Below the pieces are notes generated by a model. That model was not told the origin of the DNA, did no database searches, and saw nothing but the letters and a program-made list of their open reading frames with translations. Below, piece after piece: positions 34,588 to 44,900 of a stretch of DNA of 61,510 bases. The stretch comes from an uncultured Prevotella sp. (GTDB lineage Bacteria > Bacteroidota > Bacteroidia > Bacteroidales > Bacteroidaceae), in contig UQCW01000011.1 of NCBI GenBank assembly GCA_900539625.1, positions 1 through 61,510 on the forward strand. The letters are read 5' to 3'. Every line of letters starts with the position of its first letter. The stretch's first letter is position 1. The translations under genes and the position numbers were made by a program.

Positions 34588-35940
34588 TTAGTTAAACATT
34601 TTCGAGAAATCCTCGACAGAAATGCTTTTGTGATCAAGCGTAACAACTGACTTCACGGCTTCAACTAACTTCGTGTCAATGCAACGTTCAACCAGTGCGT
34701 TAACCTGCTCTCTCTTCTTCAACATTTCTGTTGCATACTGTTCCAGATACTCTTCAGGAATATCCGTCATGCCATATTGGGCAAACTGGAAGCGGGCAGC
34801 CTGAACGGCCGTTTCCTTCAATTCTTTGTCGTCTACTTTGATGCCATTCTTTTCTACGAGCTGTTCCTTAATGAGGTGCCACTTCAATTCCTCGATACTC
34901 TTGTCGAAGTTCTTCTCAACGAATTCCTCGCCCTTATCCTTGTTGTTGGCCTTCATGATTTTCTTGAGCAATTCCGTTGGGAATTCCAATTCACCCACCT
35001 TCTGCTCCATATATGCACGAAGATCCAAGAGGAACTTATAGTCGCTGTCTGCAACATGCTGCTTCTCGATGTTCTCCTTGATTTTGCCGCGGAATTCTTC
35101 TTCGCTCTTCACATTGTCTTTTCCGAACACATTGTCAAAGAGTTCCTGATTTACTTCTGCAGCCACAAAGCGGCTGATTTCGTCAACCTGGAACGAGAAG
35201 TCGCCAGAATATGCGCCAACCTCTTCCTTCTTCACCTTCAAGAGAGAAGCCACTTCTGTTTCGCTGCCCTCGTATGCCATTGAAGGATTGAACGTCAAGA
35301 CATCATTCTTTTTCGCACCTTCGAAAATTTTCTTCTGGTCGTCGTTCTTGAAATAAGTAGGCATCAGAGAAACCTTCTCTACGACCAAGCCACCTTCCTT
35401 GGGCTGGCCATTTTCATCCAATTCAGCCAAAACGCCACGGAGGATGTCATTGTTTTCGTAGCTGTCAACATTTTCAGAATGGCCTGCACGCTGTGCGATA
35501 TTCTTAACCTGCTCGTTGATCTGCTCGTCAGTGGTTTCGATATCATAGAAATCGACGTGGTCGTCAGCCGACAAATCAACGGTAAATTCTGGAGCCAAAG
35601 CAATGTCGAAAATAAATTCGAAATCATCCTGCTTCTCAATATCCTGCATCGTCTGCTGTTCGCTTGACAACGGTTCGCCGAGCATATTGACCTTATTTTC
35701 CTTTATATAATTGAAAAGTGAATCGTTCAGCAACTTGTTGACCTCCTCAGCTTTTGCTTGTGCGCCATACATTTTCTGGATCAAACCGAAAGGCACTTTT
35801 CCCGGACGGAAGCCTGGCATTTGAGCTTTGCGGCTGTAGGTTTTAAGAGTGTCCTTTACTTTGCTTTCGTAGTCAGACTTCTCCATCTTGAGTGTGAGGA
35901 CGGCGCTAACATTGCCTGTCTTTTCAAATGAAATATTCAT
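34588..35940 (-). CDS. tig: Trigger factor (ribosome-bound chaperone/peptidyl-prolyl isomerase)
   Basis: A 450-aa protein with the trigger-factor layout. It has an N-terminal ribosome-binding domain with the signature GFRPGKVPFGLIQKMYG, a central PPIase-like domain (about 150-250, diverged from the FKBP consensus) and a long helical C-terminal domain (KEEVGAYSGD onward). It binds at the ribosome exit tunnel and shields nascent chains. First gene of tig-clpP-clpX behind a near-consensus promoter. Confidence 0.95.
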   Translation of the reverse strand: MNISFEKTGNVSAVLTLKMEKSDYESKVKDTLKTYSRKAQMPGFRPGKVPFGLIQKMYGAQAKAEEVNKLLNDSLFNYIKENKVNMLGEPLSSEQQTMQDIEKQDDFEFIFDIALAPEFTVDLSADDHVDFYDIETTDEQINEQVKNIAQRAGHSENVDSYENNDILRGVLAELDENGQPKEGGLVVEKVSLMPTYFKNDDQKKIFEGAKKNDVLTFNPSMAYEGSETEVASLLKVKKEEVGAYSGDFSFQVDEISRFVAAEVNQELFDNVFGKDNVKSEEEFRGKIKENIEKQHVADSDYKFLLDLRAYMEQKVGELEFPTELLKKIMKANNKDKGEEFVEKNFDKSIEELKWHLIKEQLVEKNGIKVDDKELKETAVQAARFQFAQYGMTDIPEEYLEQYATEMLKKREQVNALVERCIDTKLVEAVKSVVTLDHKSISVEDFSKMFN

Positions 35941-36019
35941 CGTTTGATTTATGTGAATTATATATATTGTTTATTCTTGTGGTATCAAGCCCTCTTGTTC
36001 CACGTGGGCTTTGGATATG

Positions 36020-36051
36020 CAAAGTTAACACAAGGGAGGAAATAAACCAAA
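36020..36051 (-). promoter_or_regulatory. Promoter of tig-clpP-clpX
   Basis: The minus strand reads TTTG, 20 bases, TAACTTTG, an excellent Bacteroidetes -33/-7 pair ~80 bases upstream of tig. Confidence 0.85.
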
Positions 36052-36077
36052 TTTTCCATTATTAAAAATCACGTTGT

Positions 36078-39047
36078 TCATTTCAACACGACACCCAAAG
36101 CATGCCTTCCGTCCATTTTGATTACAAACGGCGCGTCGCGGTGGACATGCCTGATGAAGTCTGTTTCATGCTCGGCCGGCAGCGCGTCAAGCCACGCCTC
36201 GTCAAACACCCCCTCGTTTATATACGGGTTAATCGTGAAATAGCCCACGCCAAACGACGTCAGATTTTGGAAGAAATGGGTGCCTTGGCTCGGATCGACA
36301 CGGTAGCTTTCAAGTCCGCACTCAACAATCACGCGTGCCCCTGAGATGTGTGGCCATTTCACGGGGATGCCCAGCCAGGCATCACTGCTCCCCCATCTTC
36401 CTGGGCCGACCAGCACGTACTGTCGGTCTTCCGCCGTCAACTGGGCATTCAGCTTTTCGATCTCCCGTGCAATCAGCGGATTGTTTTGCGCATTGAACCC
36501 CTTAGTCTTTACGTATACAACATCACACACGTCTGTCACGATGCCGTTGCCCAACACCATTTTCGAACTCAAGAGGCAGGACTCATCGGGGATTACAGAC
36601 AAATCCTCGTCAACCGTCTCCTTGTTGTCAACGATGGGACGTATCTGCAAGAGGTAGAAGCTGGCGGTTCCGGCATCAAGATTCATGGCGAACTCAATCT
36701 CCACTGGGCGTCCCATTTCGCAACGCCCAATTTCAAGCAGCCGCGAAATCGTTTTTGCCAGCGGATACTGGTGGTGCTGGAGTATATTTGCGAATGAAAC
36801 AATCTTCCTGCCGCCGGGATAATACCCCTCGCGAATCACTTGGTCAACCGGGTCAAACGTCGAGGCAACATAACGCAATGACCCGTGAGGCTCCGCATCG
36901 CGTATCCTGAGTTTCGAGAGATTGAAGGCATCGTCCGTCTTGAACTCCTGCGCCATGTTCTTCAGGTCGAGCGCATAAAAGTTACGCTGCGTCTCACGTA
37001 AAGCCAAATCCGTTGTCGACAACTGAAGGATATGGTGCGGGTGTTTGGGAGAAAAGCGCAACGTCTGTCCGCCGTCAACGATATATTTTCCGAGTCCGAA
37101 AGCAACGTTGGCAATCCCGTCCTCCGCCCTTTCGTCGCCAATGGGATAGAAATTCAAAGAACGAGCAACCCCAGAGAGCGTTGGATAGAAATAAGACAAA
37201 GCATTCCCGTTAGCATCCACCGTGTCATACCTCGCGCCAATAACCTCCTGCAGAACGATGGCCATCTTCTCTTGGTCAATCAAGTTCTGGGTCGCCGTCA
37301 GATAGGCCTTGCTGTCGCTATAAAACACAGAAGCGTAAACAGCTTTGATGGCCGAACGGAGCAACCTCAGCATCACACTCTTATCGGGCACTTTCGGAAT
37401 CATGTAGGTCTTATACACGCCAGCGAACGGCTGATAGTGGGAATCCTCCAACAGACTCGAAGAGCGCACCGCCAACGGTCCTTCAACAACTTCAAACAGC
37501 GCCAGCAAGTCATCAAGCAGACGTGTCGGCAGCGATGCGTCTTCAAACGCATCAAGGATGTCAGCATCGGGGATGTCACTTAAAGCCGTTGGATAGAGAT
37601 TGTTCGTCTCCATAAATTCGTCGAAGATATCAGTGCAGATGACAACCGTCTTGGGAATATCCACAGAGAAATGCTCTTCTGAGAGCTTTGGATAGCGCTT
37701 TACCATGGTTCCCATAAAGGCCAGGCCACGCCCCTTTCCCCCAAGCGAACCGTTGCCAATGCGAGCGAAATTGCTGTACTGGTCAAAACGTTCCTTCTGG
37801 TAAATAGCCACAACCCCCTGGTTCTTCATTCTGCGGTAGCCAACGATCAAGTCGCTGATCAACTGCCGAGCTTCGTCCATGTGCGTATATTCACTGACAT
37901 CCACCTTTTTAAGTATGACTGCAGGCGGAAACATGGCACGCGAGAAGAAGAAACGCGAAAAATGGTTCTGGCTTAAATGGTAGCGCAGCGACTCGTCGGG
38001 GATTTCCGGCAATTTGCGTTGCAGATCCTTCAAATCCTTGATTGTCATAATCGGCGCCATCGTTTCCGGATTAACGATGATGAAAGGACCAAACCCGAAA
38101 TGCTCCATTACTTCGGCTCTGAGGTCTTGCGGATAATGCTTAGAGTTTTTCACGATAAACGACGCCTTCAACTCCTCCGCATAGCGCTCATTATCCGCCT
38201 CGCTCGATTCAAGAATGATCGGGATATGCGGCTCCCTGCTTTTGATTTCTCGGCACAAGGCATACCCCGCCAGCGGATCTTTTTCCCCGTTTCTGGAGAA
38301 ACTCATGTCCGAGACAATACCGAGGATATTTTCGCTATAATCCGAGTAGATATCCATGGCCTCTTCATACGTACGCGCCAACATAATTTTCGGCCGCCCT
38401 CTCATGCGCATGGTCTTCAGGTGGTCGTTGAGGGCCTCCTTCGAAAACTCCTGACTCTGTTCCAGCACGATGCGGTAAAGATGTGGGAGGGCAGAAGAAT
38501 AAAAACGAATGGAGTCCTCCACCAGAAGGATGATTTGTACGCCGACCGACGCTGAATCGTTAGGGGCGTTCAGTTTGTCCTCAATGAGTTTTATGATGGC
38601 CAGCAGCAGTTCAGCGTTCCCCAGCCACGAAAAGATATAGTCAATGCTGGAAAGGTCGGCCATGGCGACACGCTTACTCACCTCACGCGAAAACGGCGTC
38701 AGCACCACGATGGGCGTATGTGGGTATTTCTGTTTGATTTCCTTCGCGCCGACGAAAATGTCGCGGTTGTCCATATTGGGCATCACGATAACCAGTTCGA
38801 AATTTCTGTCGGCCAGTTCGCGCATGGCCTCCTCCTCGGTGGTCACCTGGGTGAAGCGCGGCGGATAACGCAGCGAAAGGGCCGTATATTCATTGAATAT
38901 CTGCTCATCCACGCGTCCGTCGTCTTCCAACATAAACGCATCATACTTGGTGGCTATGAGCAACACGTTGTATATACGCTTGTTCATCAATTCCGCAAAG
39001 GGCGTATCGCGCAAAACGATGTCTTTTAACTTGGGAATTTTGCTCAT
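36078..39047 (-). CDS. Receiver-like/PPDK-type ATP-grasp protein of unknown function
   Basis: A 989-aa protein. The N-terminus has two receiver-like folds (about residues 25-160, with FELVIVMPNMDN and VVLTPFS; and 170-300, with IILLVEDSIRFY and GIVSDMSFSRNG). A linker leads to a pyruvate-phosphate-dikinase-type ATP-grasp domain (about 430-800) with GSLGGKGRGLAFMG, PLAVRSSSLLEDS and FAGVYKTY, ending SFYLLQIRPIVD. The last ~150 residues hold a conserved-looking block (VGPGRWGSSDAWLGIPV, QGTHFFQNLTSFGVGYF). The phosphohistidine swivel motif of PEP synthase/PPDK is not visible, so it is not a standard PEP-cycling enzyme. It lies 43 bases after addB, probably co-transcribed. Similar unnamed proteins exist in Bacteroidetes; function is unknown. 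Confidence 0.8.
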   Translation of the reverse strand: MSKIPKLKDIVLRDTPFAELMNKRIYNVLLIATKYDAFMLEDDGRVDEQIFNEYTALSLRYPPRFTQVTTEEEAMRELADRNFELVIVMPNMDNRDIFVGAKEIKQKYPHTPIVVLTPFSREVSKRVAMADLSSIDYIFSWLGNAELLLAIIKLIEDKLNAPNDSASVGVQIILLVEDSIRFYSSALPHLYRIVLEQSQEFSKEALNDHLKTMRMRGRPKIMLARTYEEAMDIYSDYSENILGIVSDMSFSRNGEKDPLAGYALCREIKSREPHIPIILESSEADNERYAEELKASFIVKNSKHYPQDLRAEVMEHFGFGPFIIVNPETMAPIMTIKDLKDLQRKLPEIPDESLRYHLSQNHFSRFFFSRAMFPPAVILKKVDVSEYTHMDEARQLISDLIVGYRRMKNQGVVAIYQKERFDQYSNFARIGNGSLGGKGRGLAFMGTMVKRYPKLSEEHFSVDIPKTVVICTDIFDEFMETNNLYPTALSDIPDADILDAFEDASLPTRLLDDLLALFEVVEGPLAVRSSSLLEDSHYQPFAGVYKTYMIPKVPDKSVMLRLLRSAIKAVYASVFYSDSKAYLTATQNLIDQEKMAIVLQEVIGARYDTVDANGNALSYFYPTLSGVARSLNFYPIGDERAEDGIANVAFGLGKYIVDGGQTLRFSPKHPHHILQLSTTDLALRETQRNFYALDLKNMAQEFKTDDAFNLSKLRIRDAEPHGSLRYVASTFDPVDQVIREGYYPGGRKIVSFANILQHHQYPLAKTISRLLEIGRCEMGRPVEIEFAMNLDAGTASFYLLQIRPIVDNKETVDEDLSVIPDESCLLSSKMVLGNGIVTDVCDVVYVKTKGFNAQNNPLIAREIEKLNAQLTAEDRQYVLVGPGRWGSSDAWLGIPVKWPHISGARVIVECGLESYRVDPSQGTHFFQNLTSFGVGYFTINPYINEGVFDEAWLDALPAEHETDFIRHVHRDAPFVIKMDGRHALGVVLK

Positions 39048-39089
39048 AATTTATATAAAAATTTAATGATTCTGAGGAAATGCCCTCTC

Positions 39090-41741
39090 CTATTTTCCGT
39101 AACATAGCAACCGGTAGTTGCAGTTCTCACACCTTTGCAAAACGCTCGTCGGTTTGAATGGCGTTGCCTCGTCCAACATCTCGCTCAGGAGTTTTTCGAG
39201 GCGGAACTTGAAATCTTTGGCAAGAGGGGCGAAATCCGTAAGCGGTTCGTTGGCATACTTGATGTATGGCAAAAAAGTCTTGTCACCATATTTATTGACA
39301 AAAAACAGAGTTGGCATCAGGGGCATGCTATTCACATCTGGAGCAACCATCAGGGCGTAGAGGAAGGTCTGCAAGACATAGTGCGGATGTTTTTCGCCAG
39401 GCGTAAAAAGAGCATCCATTGAAAGGGCTTGCTCCATGCTCCCATTGGTCTTATAGTCAACAATGCGAAGCGTCTCAGTCCCATCGTTGATGGTGGAATC
39501 CGACACGATGTCCATCCTATCAATGATGCCGCAAAGCTCCACCTGCCGCACCGCGCCATTGACCAACACGTTGAATGTCAAAGAACGCGGTGTTTCCAAT
39601 CCCTTGATTTTAAAGGTTTCCAATTTGCTGTCATTTCGCAGCAACTGCTTGAAAAAGGACTTAACAATTTGCTCAACGAGGACGTTTTCGCCGACCTGCT
39701 CTTCCGCCATGGCACGACGAACGTAAAACACAAGGGAGGCATCGGCTACCGGTTCCAGAAAGGGGGCCAGCCGGGCGGGCGTGATAACGGGATTTCCATG
39801 CTCCACAAAATCCAGATAAAATAGTTCAGCAGTTTTGTGAAAAACGCTTCCCAACACGTTCGGTTCTATAATCACCGCCTGTTTTTGAGGGGCCTTTATT
39901 TTCGCAACGCGATTGTAGAAAAACAGCAGTTGGCAGCGCATATACTCATTAATGGCAGAAGGGGAAAACCTGCGCATGCCCTCTGCCCATGCTACAGGCT
40001 TGGCAATAGGTTGTGGAAATATCTGCCTGCTTTGGAGATCGAAGTCCATGGAATGATGGGTAACGACCAATGGTGACTCCACCAGCAGTTGCGTCATGAA
40101 CCGCGACATCTCTCCAGCACCGCCCACTGAAGGAGAGGCGTTGTAGACGAGGCAGATTTTTTCCGCCCGCTGGAGGAGTCTGTAAAAATAATAGGCATAC
40201 ACCGCCACTTTGTGACGCGTAGTAGTGAGACCAAATTCAAGACGCAGATTATAGGGGATGAAGGAATTGTCTTTCATCGTTCCAGGGAGAAAGCCTTCAC
40301 TGACCGAGAGCATGATGACATTTTTGAAGTCGAGGCAACGCGTCTCCAACACGCCCATAATCTGGAGTCCAGCAGCAGGTTCCCCATGAAAAGGAACAGA
40401 CAGGGGGGCGACGGCCTGCCTTACCAGTCTGAAGAGCGTTGCACGTTCCAAGTCGAGCCAACCTTCACTGATAAGGCGGCGGAAACGGTTGAGCGCAGTG
40501 TAGACCAGGAAGAAGGCTTCTGTGTTGAGTGTGCGCTCAAGGGGCGTTTCTCCTTGTCGCTGCTCCGACGCCATTTTATGCAGCAGATCCATGGTTTCTT
40601 CCAGCCAGCCGATATTGGATTTTGCACCGTCGGTGGCCTCCTCCATGCTTTTCTCGAGAACCTGATGAGCTACAGTGTGTCTCACAGGGTAACCTTTTGT
40701 GATGTTTGCTTCTTTGATCAATGGGGGTATGGCATGCAATACTGGCTCAATAAGCGCCTCGTTGCACAACACCACTGCCGTCTCCTTCTCATCGGTGCTC
40801 AAATTTTGCTCCAGCCAGGGGGCAAGCGCATGCACCTGAGCGTTTTCCGTTGACGCAGCGAGAAATTCAACCTGCTTTGTATGTCTGAAGTTATCGAAAT
40901 ATTCCCGGGGCAATTGGTTGGGAAACAATTTCAGATTTGAACGGAGAAACGTTCCTGCCTCGAATCCCTGGTTTTGCTCGGTGTAAAACACATCGTAGTC
41001 CCAATAAAACCAGGCACGCCCCTGCTTGCCCAGCAAAGAGAACAAGGCACTTTCAACTTTGTCGAGGACATTGAAGCCCACAAAGGCATATTGCTTCGCA
41101 GCAAGGGGTTCTGGCAGCCCCTTTTCTTGCAACATCTCAACGACACTCCGGAACTGGGCACCTTCATAGGCCAGGCAACTTTCCTTCATCTGCTGGTTTA
41201 ATTTATGATAGATGGCGCCAAGTGCGTTCCACAGTTCCAAATACTTCCCTTTGAGTTTTGAATTTGCGTCTACAGAAAAATCCGAAAAGAATTTGCTCAG
41301 AGCCTGCTCCTGGGCATCGCCCAAAAGCGAACCAATTTCGTCAATTTTCTTGATGTCGCGGATGTTGCGAAAAAGTTTGTCGGCATCGGCCATATTCTTA
41401 TCGATGTCGTCGAAGTCCGCCAACAGGCGTTCGCCCCAACCGTAGAAGAAATCGAGCGTTTCAGAGCTCCCCGTTTCTTCGAGGTATATCTTGTGGATTC
41501 GGCAGATCGTTTCGATTTTGTCGGCCACCGTGAGCGGAGACATACTTGCGAAAAGCTCATTGATAGTTTGATACTGAGGAATCCAAATGGGCGTTGCTTC
41601 GCTGCATGCGCAGCAGGAGGCGATGTATTCATTCAAAAAGAGGCTTGCCCTCTTGTTGGGGAACACCACGACAAGCTGACTCATATCGCGGCCAAGCTTG
41701 TCGAAGAGGTCTTGCGCTACGTATTTAAGAAATGGGGTCAT
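39090..41741 (-). CDS. AddB-like PD-(D/E)XK nuclease of an AddAB/RecBCD-type complex
   Basis: 883 aa. The N-terminal part has a degenerate helicase-like region (VVVFPNKRASLFLNEYI). The C-terminal RecB-type nuclease domain has GSVFHKTAELFY, ELCGIIDRMD and LRIVDYKTNG. A CENCNYRLLC motif at the end, with an upstream Cys in NEYMRCQLLFFYN, matches the four-Cys Fe-S cluster layout of AddB. With the AddA-like neighbour it should process double-strand breaks for RecA loading. A MITE-like repeat separates the two genes. Confidence 0.85.
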   Translation of the reverse strand: MTPFLKYVAQDLFDKLGRDMSQLVVVFPNKRASLFLNEYIASCCACSEATPIWIPQYQTINELFASMSPLTVADKIETICRIHKIYLEETGSSETLDFFYGWGERLLADFDDIDKNMADADKLFRNIRDIKKIDEIGSLLGDAQEQALSKFFSDFSVDANSKLKGKYLELWNALGAIYHKLNQQMKESCLAYEGAQFRSVVEMLQEKGLPEPLAAKQYAFVGFNVLDKVESALFSLLGKQGRAWFYWDYDVFYTEQNQGFEAGTFLRSNLKLFPNQLPREYFDNFRHTKQVEFLAASTENAQVHALAPWLEQNLSTDEKETAVVLCNEALIEPVLHAIPPLIKEANITKGYPVRHTVAHQVLEKSMEEATDGAKSNIGWLEETMDLLHKMASEQRQGETPLERTLNTEAFFLVYTALNRFRRLISEGWLDLERATLFRLVRQAVAPLSVPFHGEPAAGLQIMGVLETRCLDFKNVIMLSVSEGFLPGTMKDNSFIPYNLRLEFGLTTTRHKVAVYAYYFYRLLQRAEKICLVYNASPSVGGAGEMSRFMTQLLVESPLVVTHHSMDFDLQSRQIFPQPIAKPVAWAEGMRRFSPSAINEYMRCQLLFFYNRVAKIKAPQKQAVIIEPNVLGSVFHKTAELFYLDFVEHGNPVITPARLAPFLEPVADASLVFYVRRAMAEEQVGENVLVEQIVKSFFKQLLRNDSKLETFKIKGLETPRSLTFNVLVNGAVRQVELCGIIDRMDIVSDSTINDGTETLRIVDYKTNGSMEQALSMDALFTPGEKHPHYVLQTFLYALMVAPDVNSMPLMPTLFFVNKYGDKTFLPYIKYANEPLTDFAPLAKDFKFRLEKLLSEMLDEATPFKPTSVLQRCENCNYRLLCYGK

Positions 41742-41791
41742 TTAGTACGAGTTATTTTTATACAGGCAACCGTTTTTTTTCTTATCATCTA

Positions 41792-41890
41792 TTTAGTAAT
41801 GGTAAAAAAACAACTTTAACAATGTTCAAGGGTAGGAAGTTTATCTTTATACCCTTGAACATTGATCAACTTGTCTTTCACCATTACTTA
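41792..41890 (+). repeat. MITE-like repeat between addA and addB
   Basis: Ends TTTAGTAATGGTAAAAAAAC and TTGTCTTTCACCATTACTTA. The core is a 14-bp perfect stem AATGTTCAAGGGTA / TACCCTTGAACATT. It is palindromic over almost its full length and lies within the presumed addA-addB transcript. Confidence 0.85.
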
Positions 41891-41941
41891 ACAGGAGAAT
41901 TTAGGCATTTTCAGACTGCAGGAGCCCCTCTGCCGTGTGCA

Positions 41942-44900
41942 TCACGACTCTTCAGAGAGCAGATTTTCCTCCTTGCTGGAGACAACTTCATCGGGATAGA
42001 GATACCATAGGAAGCCTTTGACGTTTTTGTGGCCCATAGACCTGAGAAAATCGCAATATTCATTGACCTGCCGCTTGTGGTCGTCCTTTTTCTTCCCGCA
42101 TTTGTAATCAATCACCAGCGTAGTCTCCCCGTCGGTGATAACCCTGTCGGGCCGATGCGTTTTCAGATTGCCATCCTTGTCGCGCACCAATATGCTGCAT
42201 TCGTTATACACGCGCCATTGTCTTGTAAACCATTCCCGGGCCTCGGAATTCTCCAGCCTGTTCCTAACAAAGTTCTTGAGTTCCTCAAAATGCCCCTCCC
42301 CAGCAATCAGTCCCTGGGCCTGTACGTTCAGGAGGGCAGAAGAGGCATCCTCGGCATAGCGGATTTTTGAAAACAGATAATGGATGACCTTGCCCTTGTC
42401 GATATAGCCGTTCTGCTGGGCATCACTGTCATCAGACACAAAATCAGCGGCAGAATTAGACTGCTTGAAAGTGGCGCTCAAGGGAAAACTGTTCATCTGG
42501 AAAGATTTTGTGGCATTGGAAATCTTAAGCGGATTACTGGATGATGCGCCCTCCGCCACAGGGGATACGGAAACGACTCTGGCGTCATTTCCAAGGCGGG
42601 GCGGAACACCGCACACGTATTTTTCGCGTCTGTCCGTTCCGGAAAAACGATCTTTAGACGCCTGATAGAGCGCCTCACCAATCGTCAGGTCGTGTTGTGA
42701 AACGGAAACGTCTTCCCGCACTTTGGCCCATACGTACAAAAACTCTTCAGCCCGCGTGAAAGCCACATAAGCCAAGTTCAGGTTCTCCACCCTGCGGTCA
42801 AAATGCTCAGCTTCATAGGCATCGGCATAAATGCTGTTTTTCATTTTCGAGGTTGGCGACGAGGGGATGACTGGCAGACAATTATAAGGATCTTCCTTTG
42901 GCAAAACCCACATTATGTCGTCGGCCCTGTCTTTCTCCACAGCCCAGTCCAAATAGGGCAGAAACACGGCACGGAAGGCCAAGCCTTTCGACTTGTGGAT
43001 GGTCAGCACGCGCACCCCCAGCTTGTCGCAAGAAGGTATAGGCTTTTTCTTCATCGACTCATCCCAATAGGTCATGAAACTCTTCAAGTCGCTCTTTCCG
43101 CCGTCCAAGTATTCCATGACGCCGTCCAGAAAGGCCAGCAGATAGGGTGCCTCCCCTTCCCAACTATTCAATTTGAAGACATCTATGACATGTTCGCAAA
43201 GTTCAAGCAGAGGCGTATGGCGCGTTTCTTCGAAAATGCCGATTAAATCACGGGGCATTCTTTCCAACATTTCCTCCTTGCAGACAGGACCTAAGGCGGA
43301 AGGCGAGACAGTCTCATGCTCCCCGCCTTCTATGAGCCGATAGATATATGTCAAAGCAACCTCGTCGTCATGGTCAAGGCAATAGCGCATGACGCAGACA
43401 ATCAGGTTGACAGCACGCGAACTGCTGAGCCAAAAGGCCTCGTCTGAGACGAGGGGAACGTCGGGGAACCTGTCGGAAAACGCCTCCACAAGCTGCCTCG
43501 CTTCTCCGTTGTATCTGACCAGAATGGCCATTTGAGAAGGCAGAACGCCGCAAGCTTGCAATGCCTCGATTTTTCCGTAGAGAAGGGCCAACACATCTTC
43601 CTGCTCTTCCCCGCCGTTTCCCGTGCCCGCTACACCAGCAGTAGCAACCTGCTTCTTTTTTTTGCTACCGGCCGCAACCATACATGAAAATTCGGCATAC
43701 CCACCTTTTCTTTTGTTGCACTGCTGAACGACATCAGCGTAGATTCTCTCGAGGGTTTCCCCGTGACCGCTGGCGAGCCAGTGGGCCGCAGCGGAAAAAA
43801 CCGTGTTATTGAAAAGTATGACGTTGCTGTGGCTGCGATAGTTCGTGTTCAGCGTTTTAGACTCAACGCCAAATCTTTTCATTTCATTTTCAATGCCATT
43901 CAGGATTTTCCAGTCGCCGCCGCGAAAGCGATAGATGCTCTGCTTGACATCGCCTACCAGCATACACGTGTTGCCGGCCGACATGTTCTCCACCAGCAAA
44001 CGCTTAAAATTGACCCATTGCAGAGAGGAGGTGTCTTGAAATTCATCAATCATTATGTGGCTGAAGGTTGTGCCAACCCTTTCAAACACAAACGAGGCAT
44101 CGTCGGCACCGACCAATTTGTTGAAAAGCAACGGAGTCTTGGCCAGCAGGAATCGGTTGTTCTCAGAGTTGATTTTGGCGACATCCCGGCTGATTTCGCC
44201 CATCAGTCTCAGTGGATTGAAGTATTTTAAAGTGAGCTTAACACTGTTCGATACGAAAAGGTCTTCCTTATAGGCATCCTCAACTCGATTGAGCCACTCA
44301 TTGAGCTTTTGAGCTTCGACCTGCAGGTTGCCCTTCTTCTTGTCGGCCGTCTTGATCCACTTTGTGTAGTCGCTCAGTTTCTCGGCATATGCAACTGTCG
44401 GAAGACCGGCATCGCCGCTCATGATATTCTGCAAACGAGAGAGCGCGTTTTTCCCGTTTGAAAACAGCTGAAACCCGCCAACCGACTCGACATACTCCAG
44501 AGCATAGCCAGCGAGATTCACTGCGTTTTGGTGCGCATTTTTTTTGCACGACAACAGCAAGTCGCGATATTCCGCAATGATGTCTTCCTTGTCGTACATT
44601 TGCAAAAGGGCATCTTCATTTGCCAGGAATATCTCCTGAGTTGCCTGCCTGGCAAGCCTTTTAACCTCATCGCTGACATTCCAAACCTTGCCCTCCATGA
44701 TTTTCTCATTGACATAACCCAGGAGCCAACTGGCGATATTCCCCCTCGCGGAGATGGTGTGCAGCAAGTTGTCCACAGCCTGCTCGATGACGCGCTTATC
44801 GTCGATTTCCACCCCCGCCCCCGCAGAAAGCCCCAATTCGTGGGCCAAAGAGGTCAGCAAGCTCTGAAAGAAAGCATCAATGGTTTTCACATGGAAATAG

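Noticed and set aside
36078..39047. Annotation as phosphoenolpyruvate synthase
   Set aside because: Only the ATP-grasp part matches; no phosphohistidine swivel motif or PEP-binding TIM barrel is visible.
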